Source of the DNA: Crocodylus rhombifer
Lineage: Eukaryota; Chordata; Crocodylia; Crocodylidae
Direction: 5' to 3'
Length of the DNA stretch: 64,000 bases
Assembly: GCA_038503035.1 (NCBI GenBank)
Contig: JAVSML010024240.1
Coordinates: 1-64,000, forward strand
Part shown: positions 43,110 through 56,750 of the stretch, piece by piece
Layout of the letters: every line of letters begins with the position of its first letter
How positions within the stretch are numbered: the first letter of the stretch is position 1
The notes under the pieces: generated by a model
What the model saw: the letters and a program-made list of their open reading frames with translations, nothing else
The model's database searches: none
What the model was told of the DNA's origin: nothing
Translations under genes and position numbers: made by a program

Positions 43110-45820
43110 TAAACATCTATTTTATTATATGAGTGCTGACTCCATGGTTTATTCAAAAAAAGTAAAAAATCTAATTACTTTCTAAGGCAGCTTGCATCTC
43201 TACCCAAATTTTACAAGAGGAACACATTGATCTGACATGAGGCTGCTTATTGTGCTAACTCTAAATGACTAGATACAAATCAGAACCTGTACCCCTAGCA
43301 GATGCCCTAAGAAGTGCATTTTAGAAGTCTCTCTTCTCCCAGGTAAACAAATAGTTGCTCAGTTAAATAACACATATTCTTCTCTAGACAAATGACTTAG
43401 GAAATGTACTGAAAGTCACCAATCTGATATCCCTTCTATATTTAAAAGAAGAGACAAATTCAAGAGCTAAAGATGTCAGCATGCAGACAGATATGCAGGC
43501 ACTGAGATCTTCTTAAACTTCTACTTTTTTAATATTCATAAATAACTCTTTTGGTTTAGAAACCTTCCTATCTGAATTATAAAACCACAAAAAATAAGAG
43601 GCCATGACTCTACTGTAGTTTACTCAAATGAAATGTGCAGTTGTTATGGCCATGTGTTGTCTGACCCATATACGGACAGGGTTTGTTCTTGGAGGAAGAA
43701 TGAAATAAATTACTATTTGTGGTCTTGCTCATTCTTTGAAGAAAGAAGAAGAAAATTGGGCTACCAAGGATAAAAACAGGTTAGTTCCTTTCTAATAACT
43801 TACAGCCTGTTCTAGTATCTCTGGGTGAATTTGCATTTCTTGTACAAAGAATAAGGGCCAAAATAAAATAAAATTCCCATTTTTTTTATTTGTTGTTTTA
43901 TTTTCTCTATTTTTGTATGATATACTTTGTTTTTATTTTGTTTTAATGGTAGAATGTTATAATCTTACTACATGGTTTTACCAATAACCATACTTTATAT
44001 TTTTATTAATATATTATATATTGCATTTATATTTATTGTATTTATCATTTTATTATCTATTATATTTTTTGCCATTTTTACTACATTGTTTTAGCAAAAG
44101 CTGTAACTAAACTACTACTAGTATTAGTTTTCATGTTTAGTACATTTGCTGGTGTGGTTACTTTAAAAGTTCAATAGGTTTATAATACAACAAGGCATGG
44201 GCAAACTGTAATGTGTATTATTACCTTAACTTGGAGGTTTTGTAGTCTGAATCTCATATTAAGTATGGCATAACCTTTATAAAAGATTTATTATGAAAAA
44301 GGGAAATGCCATTGACCTTCTGTGCTTTATTTATTTTTGTTATGGCAAGTTGGTTTCAATGACAGGCCTACACATTATAGAAACAAATTTCATCATTAAA
44401 AATCTCTCTCAGTTCACTGTTTATATGGTGCTCAAGAGCTCTCTAAAGTCAGCAGATATATTACCATGAAATCTGATATTCAGAGGCCATAGTCCTAATT
44501 TATATCCTCCATTATAGGAATGGCACTAATAGGACTAGGGGCAGATTCTCCATGCATGTTTACAATAGACAGCTATCAACACATCTGTGTTGAATCTGAA
44601 TCTTTCTCTAATTCAGTCATTCTTCTAGGACAAATACTCTAAGAATATATTTTAAAATCAGAACATTTGAGTGTTACTTGAGGCACTTTCTCTTTTAATT
44701 TTGGAATTGGAGGGTAAAATTATAGGGTAAAGAAATTTCAATAAATTAAAGTCAGGGTGTTACTGGTTTTGTCTCTGTTGTAATGATGCTTCCTTCTGAA
44801 AGCAAATGATTGGATTCTGCAAAGCACAAGAGTAGTTCTGTGATTTCAAGAGGTTGCAACAAAGACAATTTTATAGATTTTCTGCAAATTAACATGAAGC
44901 ATTGAGGCATTAATGAGAAAATCTAAAATATTTTTTGGAAGTTAAATATCAAAATATACCAGCGCAGAGCATGTAGCTGTGATTGTTCATTTCCTGGATA
45001 TGTATTCTGTAAAAGAAGGAACACAAATATGAACACCTTTTCTTTAGCAGAAAAAAATTAAGATCAATGTTGACCAATTAAGATCATGATCAAGGAAACA
45101 TGGTTTCTTGTATGTAATATAGAGCAAACAGGACTACATAAAATGAATTGCAGTTATGCAGATGCAATGGTAATGCACTGAAAGTCAATAATAATTTTAC
45201 CTGGGTAACAATACTAGGATTTCACCTTACAATTTTCATGAGAGATTTCTCTTTTTATATATATACCAAGTCAGAAATGTTATTAAATTCTCTGATTGGC
45301 CACAGGTTTAGAAATGCAAATTCCAAATACATTCTAAATTACAGTTTAATCACACTTTTGCCATATTAAAACTAATATATTTAGTAAAAGGAATATTAAT
45401 GCCCATTGTATTTTAGTATAGTATTATAAAACCATTGATGATATTAAATGAAAACATGACCCGAGTTTTGCTGATTGCCAAGTATCCTGGACACTTCTAA
45501 ACAAATGCTTTACTTTTTCACCTGGTACTTATAAAATCTCAGAAGCCGTAAGAGAAACTTCTGCATGCATGATAACTTAAAGTGTATCTGAGGATTCAAG
45601 TTAGTGCATGCAGATGCATGGACAGTTCCAGAATCACAGGCATCGGTATGTGTCCACACTCCTTTGAACTGTGTGGGACCTGCGTAATGAAGAGAGCTCA
45701 TTGTGCATGTTCCACATGACCAAGGTGGTGTGGCCCCACCTGTTGCTTTGATCTTGGATGCCAGTGAGCTATTAGAACTCACCGGCATGTCAACACAGCT
45801 CCCCATATGCTGTGGTCTCT
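43110..45820. other. AT-rich non-coding stretch
   Basis: About 2.7 kb without recognisable gene. It is very AT-rich at 43860-44100. Confidence 0.55.
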
Positions 45821-45824
45821 ATGG

Positions 45825-46601
45825 CTACAGACAGACATTCAAAGCTTAAGCCTGAATTGACTCAATCTTTGTAGGTCAGCCTAACCTGCAAAGCTTGAGC
45901 TGATTTGGAGGTGGATAGACATTCCGTTTTTATTCCAGACATGCAGGCACATGTCTGCAGTGGCTCCGGCTAGAAGCTGGGGAGCGCTAGAGCAGCCCTC
46001 CCTTTATTTTACAGTGCTAAGCTAAGGAGAGGTGTGGCCAGGCTCCAACAGGATGCTTTGATTAGCCCAGCAGGGAATTAATAACAGTGTTTATTCCCCC
46101 AACCCCCAGTGTTTATCACCGCATTAAGGAAACAACAGAGGGACATTATCAGCTACCTGTTGATTATGCCTTTGTCACAGCACAGACATGAGCCAGCACG
46201 TGGTCTGCTAGCTAATAGGCAAATACCTCTTAGCAGGGCATTGTGGAGGGGAGAATCCCTACTTAGCAGGGAGTGGTGAGAGGGTTGGGGGGGAGCAGCC
46301 TGCAAGTCTCTGCTGGAGCTGCAGCCAGGGAGCAGGGGAGCAGGGCCAGCTCTGCTGTGGAGCCCAGCCCAGAGAGCATGCTGGGATGTTGGGGGTGTCT
46401 GGTTTAACTTAAACCAGCAAGGGGTCTGGGACAGACATTGCATAAACCGGTTTGAGCCAAATCCATTAAGTCTGATACTACATTCAACCAGGTTTATCTC
46501 AAACTGGTTTCAGCCATTTTCAAACTGGTTTGTGTGCACTGAACAAGTTTAAACCAGCTTCTGATCACTTAAACTGGTTTATATGTAATGTCTGTCCCTA
46601 G
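45825..46601 (-). mobile_element. AACCGGTTT family, copy B (near full length)
   Basis: The 777-bp element starts CTACAGACAGACATT and ends AATGTCTGTCCCTAG, terminal inverted repeats with 13 of 15 matches. The right third holds clustered AAACYGGTTT motifs (46440-46590). A second internal GGGACAGACATTGCATAAAC lies near 46430. It aligns in reverse with 29574-30490 and directly with 61573-62360. A clear target duplication is not visible. No coding capacity. Confidence 0.75.
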
Positions 46602-48130
46602 CCTATGAGCTCCTTGGCTTAGGGTCTGCCTAGAATCCTAGCTTTTTCAGCTCAGGGTATGGCTGCTGTTTGGTCTTCCCCTACTTCTTCCCCCTGTCTC
46701 AATTCAGCAGCAGGGGAAAGGAGGGAATGAGTGGGACTGGAAACAGAGAAGACTCCAGAGCTTCTTGGAAGCAGGGACTCCAGGCAGAGCAGCCAGTGAA
46801 ATCATAGAGCTCACAGAACCTGCAGAGGTCCTAGCAGAAGCCCTGCTGACATGCTGGTGAGCTCTGAGAGGCTGTGGGAAAGCTCCGTATGCCACCATAC
46901 CCCCTCTGGATCTGTCTCTGTGTGGACATCTGCACTTGAATATGTTCAGCTACAATGTTGACTGTTATTCAAATGATTCACTCTACCTGCAGCTTTTTCC
47001 TTGTGTTCATTCTTATCTCTTCGTGCCATGTATTAAATCCTCATAGATTTCAAATCTGGATAGGAACAGATGCATTTCAAATCACAGGTAATGTAGGACT
47101 ATCAACAAATGCTTTTTAAGAATGTTGTCTTTTTGAAATTTCTGATCTGGATGATTCTATTGTCACAGGATTAACAAACAGACTGTTTGATGGACTGTCC
47201 TTTTTAAATTAAGATGATGACAATTGATATAACTAGCCTATGATGTGGCAATACATTACATTGAAATGTGAGGAAATAGTAGGCCAGTCATGATAACCTT
47301 GACCTGAATCTGCAATAAAAGAAAATTAAGAGCAATTTTTGGTGTTCCTTTCAATATATAAAGCAGATGGTTTCAATTCTACAAAGACATGAACAGATAA
47401 AACTATAAAAACCTGACAAGAAATGAGGACAGTAATAAGAAACAGGCACTAGAGATGGACTGCCACTTAAATCTTTATTTGTTGTTCTGTGATTTTTCTT
47501 TTTTTTAAGTGTCTCTGCAGTATACTCATAACAGAATTATACCAGATTTTATAAATGAGGAGGAAAAAGTGTTCACATCTTATGTCACTAAACTGATTAA
47601 CTGCAGCAGTTATCTTCTATTGACATAGCAGCACTCATCCTAATTCATTGTCAGAATAAGGACTTCTATAGTTAATCCACAGGGGTCATAAATCTTAGCA
47701 ACTCCTTAATTATTGTTTGTGTGTGACCACATCTAAGATAGACAATGACAAACTTCCAACAATACTAATGGAAAAGAAACAAAACAAAACACTGTTGCAT
47801 CCTGAAAATGACAAGAAAAGGAAGTAATTACACATAATGAATTTTGGTCAATATACCAGCATTTGTCCTCCCAGCTTGCATGAAGTCCCAGGGGAAATTT
47901 CCATAAAGACTCAGTTTCTTTCTTCAATGAGGTAAGGATAAAGTATTAGAAATATTAATACAGAGACAGTAGGAAAGCTGTCCAGAAATTGCTCTTATGG
48001 CTTGGGTTCTTCATCTAGAACCTCTTCTTCTGTTTTGGGACTCTCTGCAGTCCAACATCCTAGCCCCTGAAACTACTTCTCAGAACTGAAATCCCTGCAA
48101 GGTCCCACCAAAGCCATGAGCACTCTGGGT
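46602..48130. other. Non-coding stretch
   Basis: No gene or clear repeat recognised. Confidence 0.5.
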
Positions 48131-48136
48131 TACAGT

Positions 48137-48621
48137 GGGCACATCTACATGAGGTGTTTACTATGGAGCTTCCTAATTAACACTAAGTCTCAGCACCAAT
48201 ATGTATGGCCCTACTAGGCTGCAGTAAACTAGCTAATTCCACTGGAGACTGGCACTTGTAAACAGAAATACTCTCCTACAACACAGCGTGCTTTAGTATG
48301 CAGCAATTCTTGTGTAGATGCTGATGGGGCTGGCTGGGGCATGAGGGTGCTTCAGTGAGGGAGCTGCCTGCTGGTTAGCCCCACACTGGAGCACCCTTGT
48401 GCCCCAGCCAGCCTGTCCTCAGCATGGTGAGTTGGGTCAGAGCAGGCCTGGGGCGGCAGGCTGACCCCCAATCCCCTGTCAGCTGGGGCTGCTATAACCC
48501 AGCTCAACATGCTGTGGTCCCAGGCACACATGTAAAAACGTTTAGCCCAGGAGTAATAAACTCTGGCACAATATGTGTCAGAGTTTATTGTGTTGCATTA
48601 ATTTCATGTGTATATAGACCC
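48137..48621. mobile_element. MITE family A, copy 3
   Basis: The 485-bp element runs from GGGCACATCTACATGAGGTG to ATGTGTATATAGACCC with flanks AGT and AGG. It matches 562-1055 along its length in the same orientation, including the GCCCCAGCCAGCC core and TGGGTCAGAGCAG. The family hairpin is eroded here (ACTTGTAAACAGAAATACTCTCC). Confidence 0.75.
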
Positions 48622-48629
48622 AGGGTCAC

Positions 48630-51600
48630 ACTTTTTAGACTTTGAAACAGTTGAAAGCAAGACACGCTCAGGCTTTACTGAGGACTCTGAGGTAATCCCA
48701 TTCTACTTAATGATAAATAACAAAAGGTACAGAGTTCTGGAGGTAAGTGCAAGTAAAACTCTCTCTCTCTCTGGTATCTTCACCAGACCAAAAAACATTT
48801 TGGTCATAAATATATGTATCTTGAAAATTGTATTTGATCATCCATACCCTGTACTTTAGTGGTTCAATAAATCTGAACTTGGACTTAGCTCTGTTTGGTC
48901 CAAATACATGATACTTAGAATGCTAAGCTAATTCAGGTTTTAAACAGTTTTCAAGATAAACACGTGAGATTTAGATCTGAATAGTAGAAAATTAGAGACA
49001 AATTTTAGATGCCACATATTAAACTATGAAGATACACCCCTGAATACCTCACAGTCAGAAACATATTTTAGGTTGGTTTTACTTTGCCTTTAATATTATT
49101 TTTATATATATCGAGAACAGAATTAGCTACGGATAAAAAGCAACAAAGGAGAAATATAGTGATTTGGAGAGTTGATGGGATCAAGAGACTTTCAACTGTG
49201 AGTCACCAGTTAGAATCCAGCCTAGAAAGTCATTATCTAGCTGTCTGTCTTCTGATGAAGTGAGTTAGTGCCCCAGTACAGGTCATGGAGAAAACTGTAT
49301 TTCATATTACCAAAGAGCATTTTTCACCTTTGGATAATCATCTGAGGACAGAGGCCCTGAATCATGGTTGCCCTACAGCTTCTTGATGCACCTCTGCCTG
49401 TATGAAAGGGTTATAAAACTGCCGTTAAGTGGGAACAGATGATTGAGCTGTGAAGAGAGTTCAAAGCCACTCAGTAGGGAGTCCAAAAGTAGGCTATTGC
49501 ATTCCTATTTTTCAGCTACTCCTGATTAGTACCACTGTCCCTTTAAACTATATGCAGTGGTAGCAGGATTTCACTGGCAGAAGAGGATCTACAACTCCTG
49601 TATTTGCATTGCCAGTATGATCTCCTCTAGGATAAAGATACAACATTTGAGCCAAAAAGCGAAGATCGCCCCTGTCTTTGAAAAAGGTAAATCATGCAGT
49701 TACCAAAGAAAACTCCTATCCCCCCTGGGGCTGTGACCGTGATTCAAGATAGGAATCAAGATGCAATTGATTGTAGGCAGTGTAATGAGTTTAGTAAACC
49801 CAAAGCTGTAATGCTGCTGTTTATCCAGGTGCTCCTGATTATTGTTCCTATAATTTTGCCCACTAATGTCATTTTGTGATCCCTTTTAGTAAAGCCTACA
49901 TAAGCACCTTAGCAGTAGTAAACGAATTGGTAGAGGCTGTCTTCCTTTAATGCATGCTACATAACACACATGACTAATTATTTAATTGCCCCTGTAATGC
50001 TTTTCATTTTGTGTGGGAATTATGGGCTCTACCCACACAAATTTGTCCTTGAAATTGCAAAATGCATAACTTAACTGAAAATTCCACCCACATTGCACTC
50101 ACATTGCGTAAATATTTTTATACTTCCTGAACAACTTCATTCTTGCACTGTTTATTGAACTATGTCAATTCCATACATGTTTTAAGAGTTAAAGTTCATG
50201 CTTAACATTTAACCATCAGCACACACCTACTCTAGCTCTCAAATGGCAATCATTACTGAAATTCAGCTTCACTACAATTATATAATGAAAGAAAATAATA
50301 GTCACTCAGCTGAAATGTCTAGTTTCCCTTATCTCCATTAGTTCCTTCCTTTTATCTCTTTTGTCAAAACACCATTTGAAATGCACCTTGGGGCAAGGTA
50401 TATTATATCAATGATAACGTCCTAAATTTTAAAAAATGACGTCAGAATATTTGTATGTTTCTCTCTTTCCTAGGTCATGGATCATTTCAAACAAAATGCT
50501 GAAAGCCTGTCATCCCACTGGTCAAGTGTCAGGACATGTCTGACTCAGAAGTCATTATTGCTATTGTCATGAAAGTCAGAATCTAGTCCAGTTTTTAACA
50601 CCACAGATTTTACCTATTGCTCATTCAGAAAGTGAAAAAAGACTCAAGGAGCTTTCTTGTTTTTGCGCTATAACTCCTCTCCACCCCACCCTTTCACATT
50701 GTTAAATTGTACTCTCTTATATAAGCACTGTCTTCTATATATTTTCCTGCTACCACACCTCCAGGGATAAAAATTAAGAGGGTTCCCACCCATTTCAATT
50801 ACAATTTTCTCTGTTCTTTTTACTGAGTGAAGAAACCATCCTTGTTATTAGTGCTAATAAACATGCTATATATAAAATATGGCATATAGCAGACCCTCTT
50901 CAACAATAGAGAGAAGGCCAAATTAGTCATTTGGGTACAACGCTGTACAAGTGGGGGTCTAGAGTTCCCTCCTTCATATGGTAAGGAATGGTCTCTGAAC
51001 CTTGTTGTGCAAATGAGGGTGGAAATTGTGGTAGCTCTTTAGATACTACAGTTTATTTTTAGCTGAGTAAAGTAAGTGGTCTGGCTGGGGTAAAGAGTAT
51101 AGAGTATAGTTTGTCTCCAAAGGTTGCACAAGGCTGCTCTAATTTGCTCCAGGACTTGAGCTGGATCCTGGAACAAATCCTTCAATCCACTGATTTTTGT
51201 ACCAGTACAGCTCAGCCAGAAGTGAAGATTGAAGCTCCAAGACGCAGAATATCTCCCTATATAGAACTGGCATACCCAATCCAGATAACGATGCCTTCAA
51301 GCTAGTGTCTTGACTCTAGCCTTAGGATAGTATTTATTAACATTGTATGCCACAACGTAGGAGGGACTGGTATCAGATTTCAGTCCTGATCTTGAATTCA
51401 TGTGTGTTTGCATTGGATCTGAAACCAGAAAAAGGGCCTGTTTTCTGGATTCTGCTGTGAGTGATATGAAAAAAAAATGCAATGATTGCAACCCATAATA
51501 TTAGGTATCTTATGAGTGTTGCTTATCATGTGATGCTAATCATGGTGATGCTTATCATGGTGCCTCTCTGCCTGCTTCTGACATCTGATACCTCCAGGGA

Positions 51601-51650
51601 TGAGGACAGCTTTATCTACGCATCAAAAAACAACTCACACAAAAGGACTC
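48630..51650. other. AT-rich non-coding stretch
   Basis: About 3 kb without recognisable gene. Reading frames are short. Confidence 0.5.
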
Positions 51651-51654
51651 TCAC

Positions 51655-51870
51655 AGACCCAGTGAAACATACTTCCAGCCTAAAACTTTCCCTGTGCAAA
51701 ATGGAGTTTATTTTCTACCTACGGGAATTTTTACAATCTTTGATTTCTCCGCAGCCTGAAAAAGGGTGTGTGTGCCTAAAAGCTTGCAAAGACAGAGAAT
51801 TTTTTGTGCTATTTTTAGTTGGTCTAATCAAAAGTATCACCTCTGAACCAAGAGTTTTAGAGTTTTGTAT
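51655..51870 (+). mobile_element. Interspersed repeat of uncertain class
   Basis: The segment includes CCTGAAAAAGGGTGTGTGTG, then CCTAAAAGCTTGCAAAGAC and AGTTGGTCTAATCAAAAGTA. From memory this signature recurs in many sauropsid genomic sequences as a dispersed repeat. The 158-codon frame at 51482-51958 runs through it and is not a gene. Confidence 0.45.
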
Positions 51871-51874
51871 TTCT

Positions 51875-54800
51875 CTTTTTGTTTATCATATGATATTTTC
51901 ATTTATTAGGGCAGTAATCCTTCATTCAACTGATGTTTGTGGTTACCTGACTCGCTAACCTTAGCATAATCATTTTCCTAATTTTTTTGAAACTGAATAC
52001 TACATCCCTGATACCATATACTGCTTGTTCTTGTATATGTCATTAGAATGTTTATGGCTTGTCTCACTTCTTGCAACATTTCTCTGGGTGTTGTGTCAGG
52101 ATCTTTTCGTATTCTTTATTCTTTATTATTCCTTTATTATTTCTTCTGGTGCTGTCTTTGCTTTCTATGCCTTTTACAGGCCGATAATGGCTGACAACCA
52201 CAATGGCAGAAATCTATTATAAACTAATAAACATAATAGAGCAGTACAGACAAGGAAAGTCTTATTATTCGTTACGTCCTGAAGTGTTCTGCAGAATTTA
52301 AAATCATTTGCCCATTTTAGTTTTAAGGATATATTTTGGATAAAACAGATGCTTGGGTAACTGCACTCATTTAATGATAATTGGGTGGGAGGGCTGTCTG
52401 CCATGACTAGTTTTTGTGATTTTCAATAAACACATAAGCTAGTAATGTTTAAAGATTTTTGCTTAATACTTTGTCACTGGCAAACACCAGTATGTAATCG
52501 CCTATGAATTAAAGCCTTATATCAACTTCTATTACTTCTATTATGTTTATGAATCGTATCACTCAATGTACTTGTTGATATAAATATTAATAGAAATTTT
52601 ATATTAACGCTGCTTCACACAGTCCTATTGCAGATTTTAAGAAACCAGCCTTTGCTTATGGAACCTATGCATAATTTGGTAAGAGGTTTACTTTTTCTTC
52701 CTGTTTCTCAATCTAGTGGCCAGGTCTGGACAACAGAGCAGCTGTTCTGCAGCTGCTCCCAATACTCGCTGCCTCCCCTCCCTCACACATGGATTTTTGG
52801 TATCATAGTTATAAGGTTGTTAAAAGCTCAGCACCTCTCCCCCACCTCTCTCCTGGCCCTCCTAACCCTGTTCTTCCTGTCTGCTGAAATAAGGGAAGAA
52901 TATAAGGTTTCTAGTGGCTCACTCTTTGTCCTATGCTTCCTATGCACAGGCGGTGAACAAAGGAATTTACAGAGGGAGGGAAATGGGGCTTCAGGATTTG
53001 ACCCTGAGGAAACAGTGACTATCATTGTTATTAATTTGAGATATACATGTTTTGAGTTTAATTTGGGTAATGTGGAGTCCTTGCTTAGGGAAAATCACTG
53101 ACCTCAGTGAAAAATTTGCCTGAGGTACTTCAGTGGTAACCCAAGCAGCTTTCAGCATCTGGCAGACCATTTTATGCTTGTCTACATTGGCAGAATTTAC
53201 TATTTCCATTAGAATTGGTAACTCATGCTGATATCTCCACTGTGTTATCACAGGTCACCACCGTAGTTATATGTATATAAAAAATGAAAGCAGTGTGCAC
53301 ATCTTACCCCGCATGATTACATTCAAAACCTGCTTTAATGTCATATGTAGGAAACTGGGAGGACAATATATTAATCATTGCAGGAGACTCAGTATATTTC
53401 TGGCAATGAAATTTCCTCAGAAGCTTTTTATAGTATTCCATTTAAGGGGTTTTTTTGTTTTGTTTTTAAGAAATCATAACCATGTCCCTCTCTCCCCACC
53501 CCTGTAACAGATCACTAAAATGCATTATAACAGCATGAATCCAGGATAATAGAAGGGAGAGGGTCACTAAGTGTTACTAAATCAGCCAGAACTATCTAGC
53601 CCACAGTAGGAATCCTCATAAAGATTTTATGTTGTTATTTAGCTTTTTTTTTTCATTTTATGAAGACATTAATCAGGGGTTATTTAGCAGAGTGACTCCA
53701 TGGAAAGCAAACTCTACACATTCTCAGAACAATTCCTTGGGAAGCTCAAAAAAGAAAGGACCCCGGTTGTTTTACTTGTCTCTTTCTTTTCATATGACTG
53801 AATGCTAGTCATCCTGAGAAAGATAGTCTCAATGAAGTGGTTTCTAGGCTGCCAACATGTCAGCCTCAGGATCTAACCTCTTGGTCTTGACATAACAGTG
53901 ACTGACATAAGCAAACACTTGCACGCTAAGCACGAGTATTAAAAAGGCATCACTAGGCAGCCTTGTCTTCTCTGTAGACACAGTGCTACAAAAACGTTAC
54001 ATCTGCATTTCAAATGAGCCCTTTGTTCATCGTATAGTTTAATCATACCTGGAAAGGCTCCAGATAATTACAAATAACATTGTTTCAGTTAACACTATGG
54101 TATTTATCAAGTTATGATTTACATTTCCTTGGCTCTTACCAGATAGTAAGGAGTTGGTGACTAAGCATATTGTACCTGAGGGGAAACCAAAGAAAGCAAG
54201 CAAGCAAGAAGCCACTACAAGCTGTGGGTGTGATCATGTATGTGATAAACAAAACTGAAGAGATATAGCTAAAAAATAGATATACCATAAATTTGTTACT
54301 ACGTACTTTAATTTACATTTTTCAGTTTTTTAAATAGGTCTTTTCAATAAATTAGTATTTTTTTGCTTTAACAAACATTTGTATTCACAATACAATAAGG
54401 TAATGATTATGGGCACTTCTGCTGAGTTGTGCAGATATTTAGTTTTGCAAACAGTCCCATGATTTTGGTATGTGGCTTCATTCCAAATTGAAAGATAACC
54501 CAAATAAACATTTTAAAATGTTCTGAAAATGATTGAAACATTTCGTATCCATTTTGATTTTTTTTTTATAAACATAAATATAACATAATACATAATAAAT
54601 AATGAAGCAAAAGTAATTTATCCATAAGATGCTAAATATGTCACAATGAGACACTTTGACCTTGTTAGAACCTCCCACCCCAATTTATTTTCTTAAACGG
54701 AATACAAGTAAAACTATGAAGAATTTTTATGTCAATAGAAATGCATATTCCAACAATTTATGGTTGGTCTAGTTTCACTCTAGGAAACTAATCTGCTGCT

Positions 54801-55020
54801 GACAGTGTTGCCAGCAATTGCTGTCTGATCTATTGCTATGACTCATTTAAGTGATAGTACAAAATGGACAAAACCACCTGCAGTATTATTACCACCAAGG
54901 TTTAAATATCTTTTCTATAATGGTGATTAGATCAAAGTTTTAACTACTTTTAGCACCAGTCAAATGCATCTTGAGTCTAACAACTAGCCAGCAATGGGTC
55001 AGTTTGCTGGCATACAAAGA
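51875..55020. other. Non-coding stretch
   Basis: About 3.1 kb. A 157-codon frame at 52628-53101 lacks any recognisable domain and probably overlaps an old repeat. No gene identified. Confidence 0.45.
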
Positions 55021-56242
55021 AATACCGGGTGAATGTACAAAGAAGCTTTACTGCACAGTAACATAGTTTTCTGCACAGCAAGTACACTCATCTACATGTA
55101 CACGTGCTTACTGTGCAGTAAATGATGCTACTCATGAGGAAATTTACAACCTGCAAATGTAAGTAGCAAATTTACTCACAAGTAGTTAGTTACTGCACAG
55201 TAATGCATATGTAGACACCAACTGGGAGCAAATTTGCTCCTGGTCATCCCTGCCACTAGGGCTCCAGGCTGGGATCATGTCCAGGCTCTATGCCTGCCCC
55301 AGCCTCAGGCCCTTAAAAGCCTGTGTACAGTTTGAGCCCTGGAGCATCTGCAGGTAGCCTGAGGCCACTCCAGACCCCTGTGTTCCCCTGTGCAGGCCAC
55401 AGGCTAGCTGCACCAGCCTGCCAGAACTGCCTAGCACTTCAGTGCTGTGTGACTGCCAGGTCTATGCCATCCAGACCTGGAGGCTGCTCCAAGCTCCTGC
55501 CAGGACTGCCAGTACCCAGGCCCAGCGCAGGCATCTCCTGGACACGGAGGCTAGCTCCAGCTGCACACAATCTACTCTGAGCAGCCTGCCCAGACCCTGC
55601 AGATGCTGTGGGCCATTGCCTTGCCATGTGGCTTCCAGTCCCATGCTGTGCCCTTGCACTGGGTACTGCAGGCAGCTGCCTAGACCCAGCAGTACAGGGA
55701 CAGCTGCAAGGAGGCCCAGAGAGCCAGTGCAGGAGCCCCAATGGCTTTGTTCTTGCTGATGTCAGTGCCCACCACCCAGGGCCCCAACTGGTCCATGGAG
55801 GAGACTGAAAACCTTGTGGAGCTGTGAGGTAAGGTGGAGCAGCAGGTGTTCCAATGCCCATGTATATGAGGGGCTGTCAGGCCAGACACAGGAGTGCAGG
55901 CATGACCGGTCGGCATGGCAGTGCTGCATAAAGGTCAAGGCCTTGAAAGCACAGTGGTTCACCATCACTGACCACAATTGTCAGTCAGGGAGTGCCAGCA
56001 AGACCATGTCCTGTATGCAGCAGCTGATGGAGATCCTCATGTTGCAGGTCCCAGGTGTAGCCAATCTGTGCACAGCAACATGGGTGGCCTGTCTGAGCTC
56101 CCCTATCCTGGTTTGGTGCCCATGGTGATGTGTCACTGAGGGAGGGCCTCAAGCCCATTCTGGCAAGCTCCCTGTCCACAGCCTCCACCAGAAGTTCCAG
56201 GAGCCTGGGCCAGCAACTGCCTCAACTGTTCCACAGCATCAC

Positions 56243-56286
56243 TCCCAGCCCCAGCCCCAGCCCCAGCCCCAGCCCCAGCCCCAGCC
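56243..56286. repeat. (CCCCAG)n microsatellite
   Basis: Seven near-perfect 6-bp units. In the plus frame they encode Pro-Ser or Ala-Pro repeats inside the Myb-like remnant. Confidence 0.9.
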
Positions 56287-56680
56287 ATGAATTGCAGACT
56301 GTTATATCACCTGTGGCTGCCAGCAGTACCAGTTTCTTCCCGGTGGGGACCCTGCCCAGGTGCCTATACACCAGGCCTCAGGATCCAAACAGTCTACTTG
56401 GAGCTACACACCACACGCCAGGACTAAGCAGAGCCACTGGCCACACCATCCCTGGCTACATGTTAAGCCCCACATTGGGGAAAGGACTATCCCCACCCTT
56501 GCCTCTGGTCCTGCCCCTGTCCCTGCCCTGTACCCCCAGTCCCTGCCTTGTCCCCCCACCTGGCCCAGCCACACTCCCATGGCCCTCAGGTCCAACCCCC
56601 ACAGCACACAGGGAGGCAGGAGACAGTGCAAAACTTTACTGAGCATCCTGTGCCTCTACAGCTAGGCGGTTAGGGGTCTC

Positions 56681-56750
56681 TTACATGCTGAGGAATGCAT
56701 TGATATTGACAGCAATATCATCCTCATCTGTGGGGGTAGAAACATATAAC
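56681..56750 (-). pseudogene. Possible 3' exon remnant inside the Harbinger copy
   Basis: The minus strand reads PTDEDDIAVNINAFLSM followed by TAA. It is preceded by a pyrimidine-rich tract ending in CAG (TTTCTACCCCCACAG), which looks like a splice acceptor. It would make a natural protein C-terminus on the transposase strand, but the catalytic domain upstream is not recognisable. Function is unassigned. Confidence 0.25.

Noticed and set aside
45821..46609. 8-bp target duplication for AACCGGTTT copy B
   Set aside because: The flanks TCTATGGC and GCCTATGA share letters only when shifted, so they were not counted as a duplication.
49240..49310. SINE-like phrase TCTGATGAAGTGAG
   Set aside because: It resembles a common reptile repeat tail, but the match is too short to support a call.
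51482..51958. 158-codon frame with hydrophobic stretches
   Set aside because: It runs through a dispersed repeat signature (GGGTGTGTGTGCC...AGTTGGTCTAATC). The hydrophobicity comes from T-rich DNA.
52628..53101. 157-codon frame
   Set aside because: No domain, and it ends in AT-rich non-coding sequence. It may cross an old repeat but is not supported as a gene.
55442..56642. Several 100-170-codon frames in the Harbinger copy
   Set aside because: Apart from the Myb/SANT-like pieces these are GC-rich shadows; the Pro-Ser stretch is the CCCCAG microsatellite.
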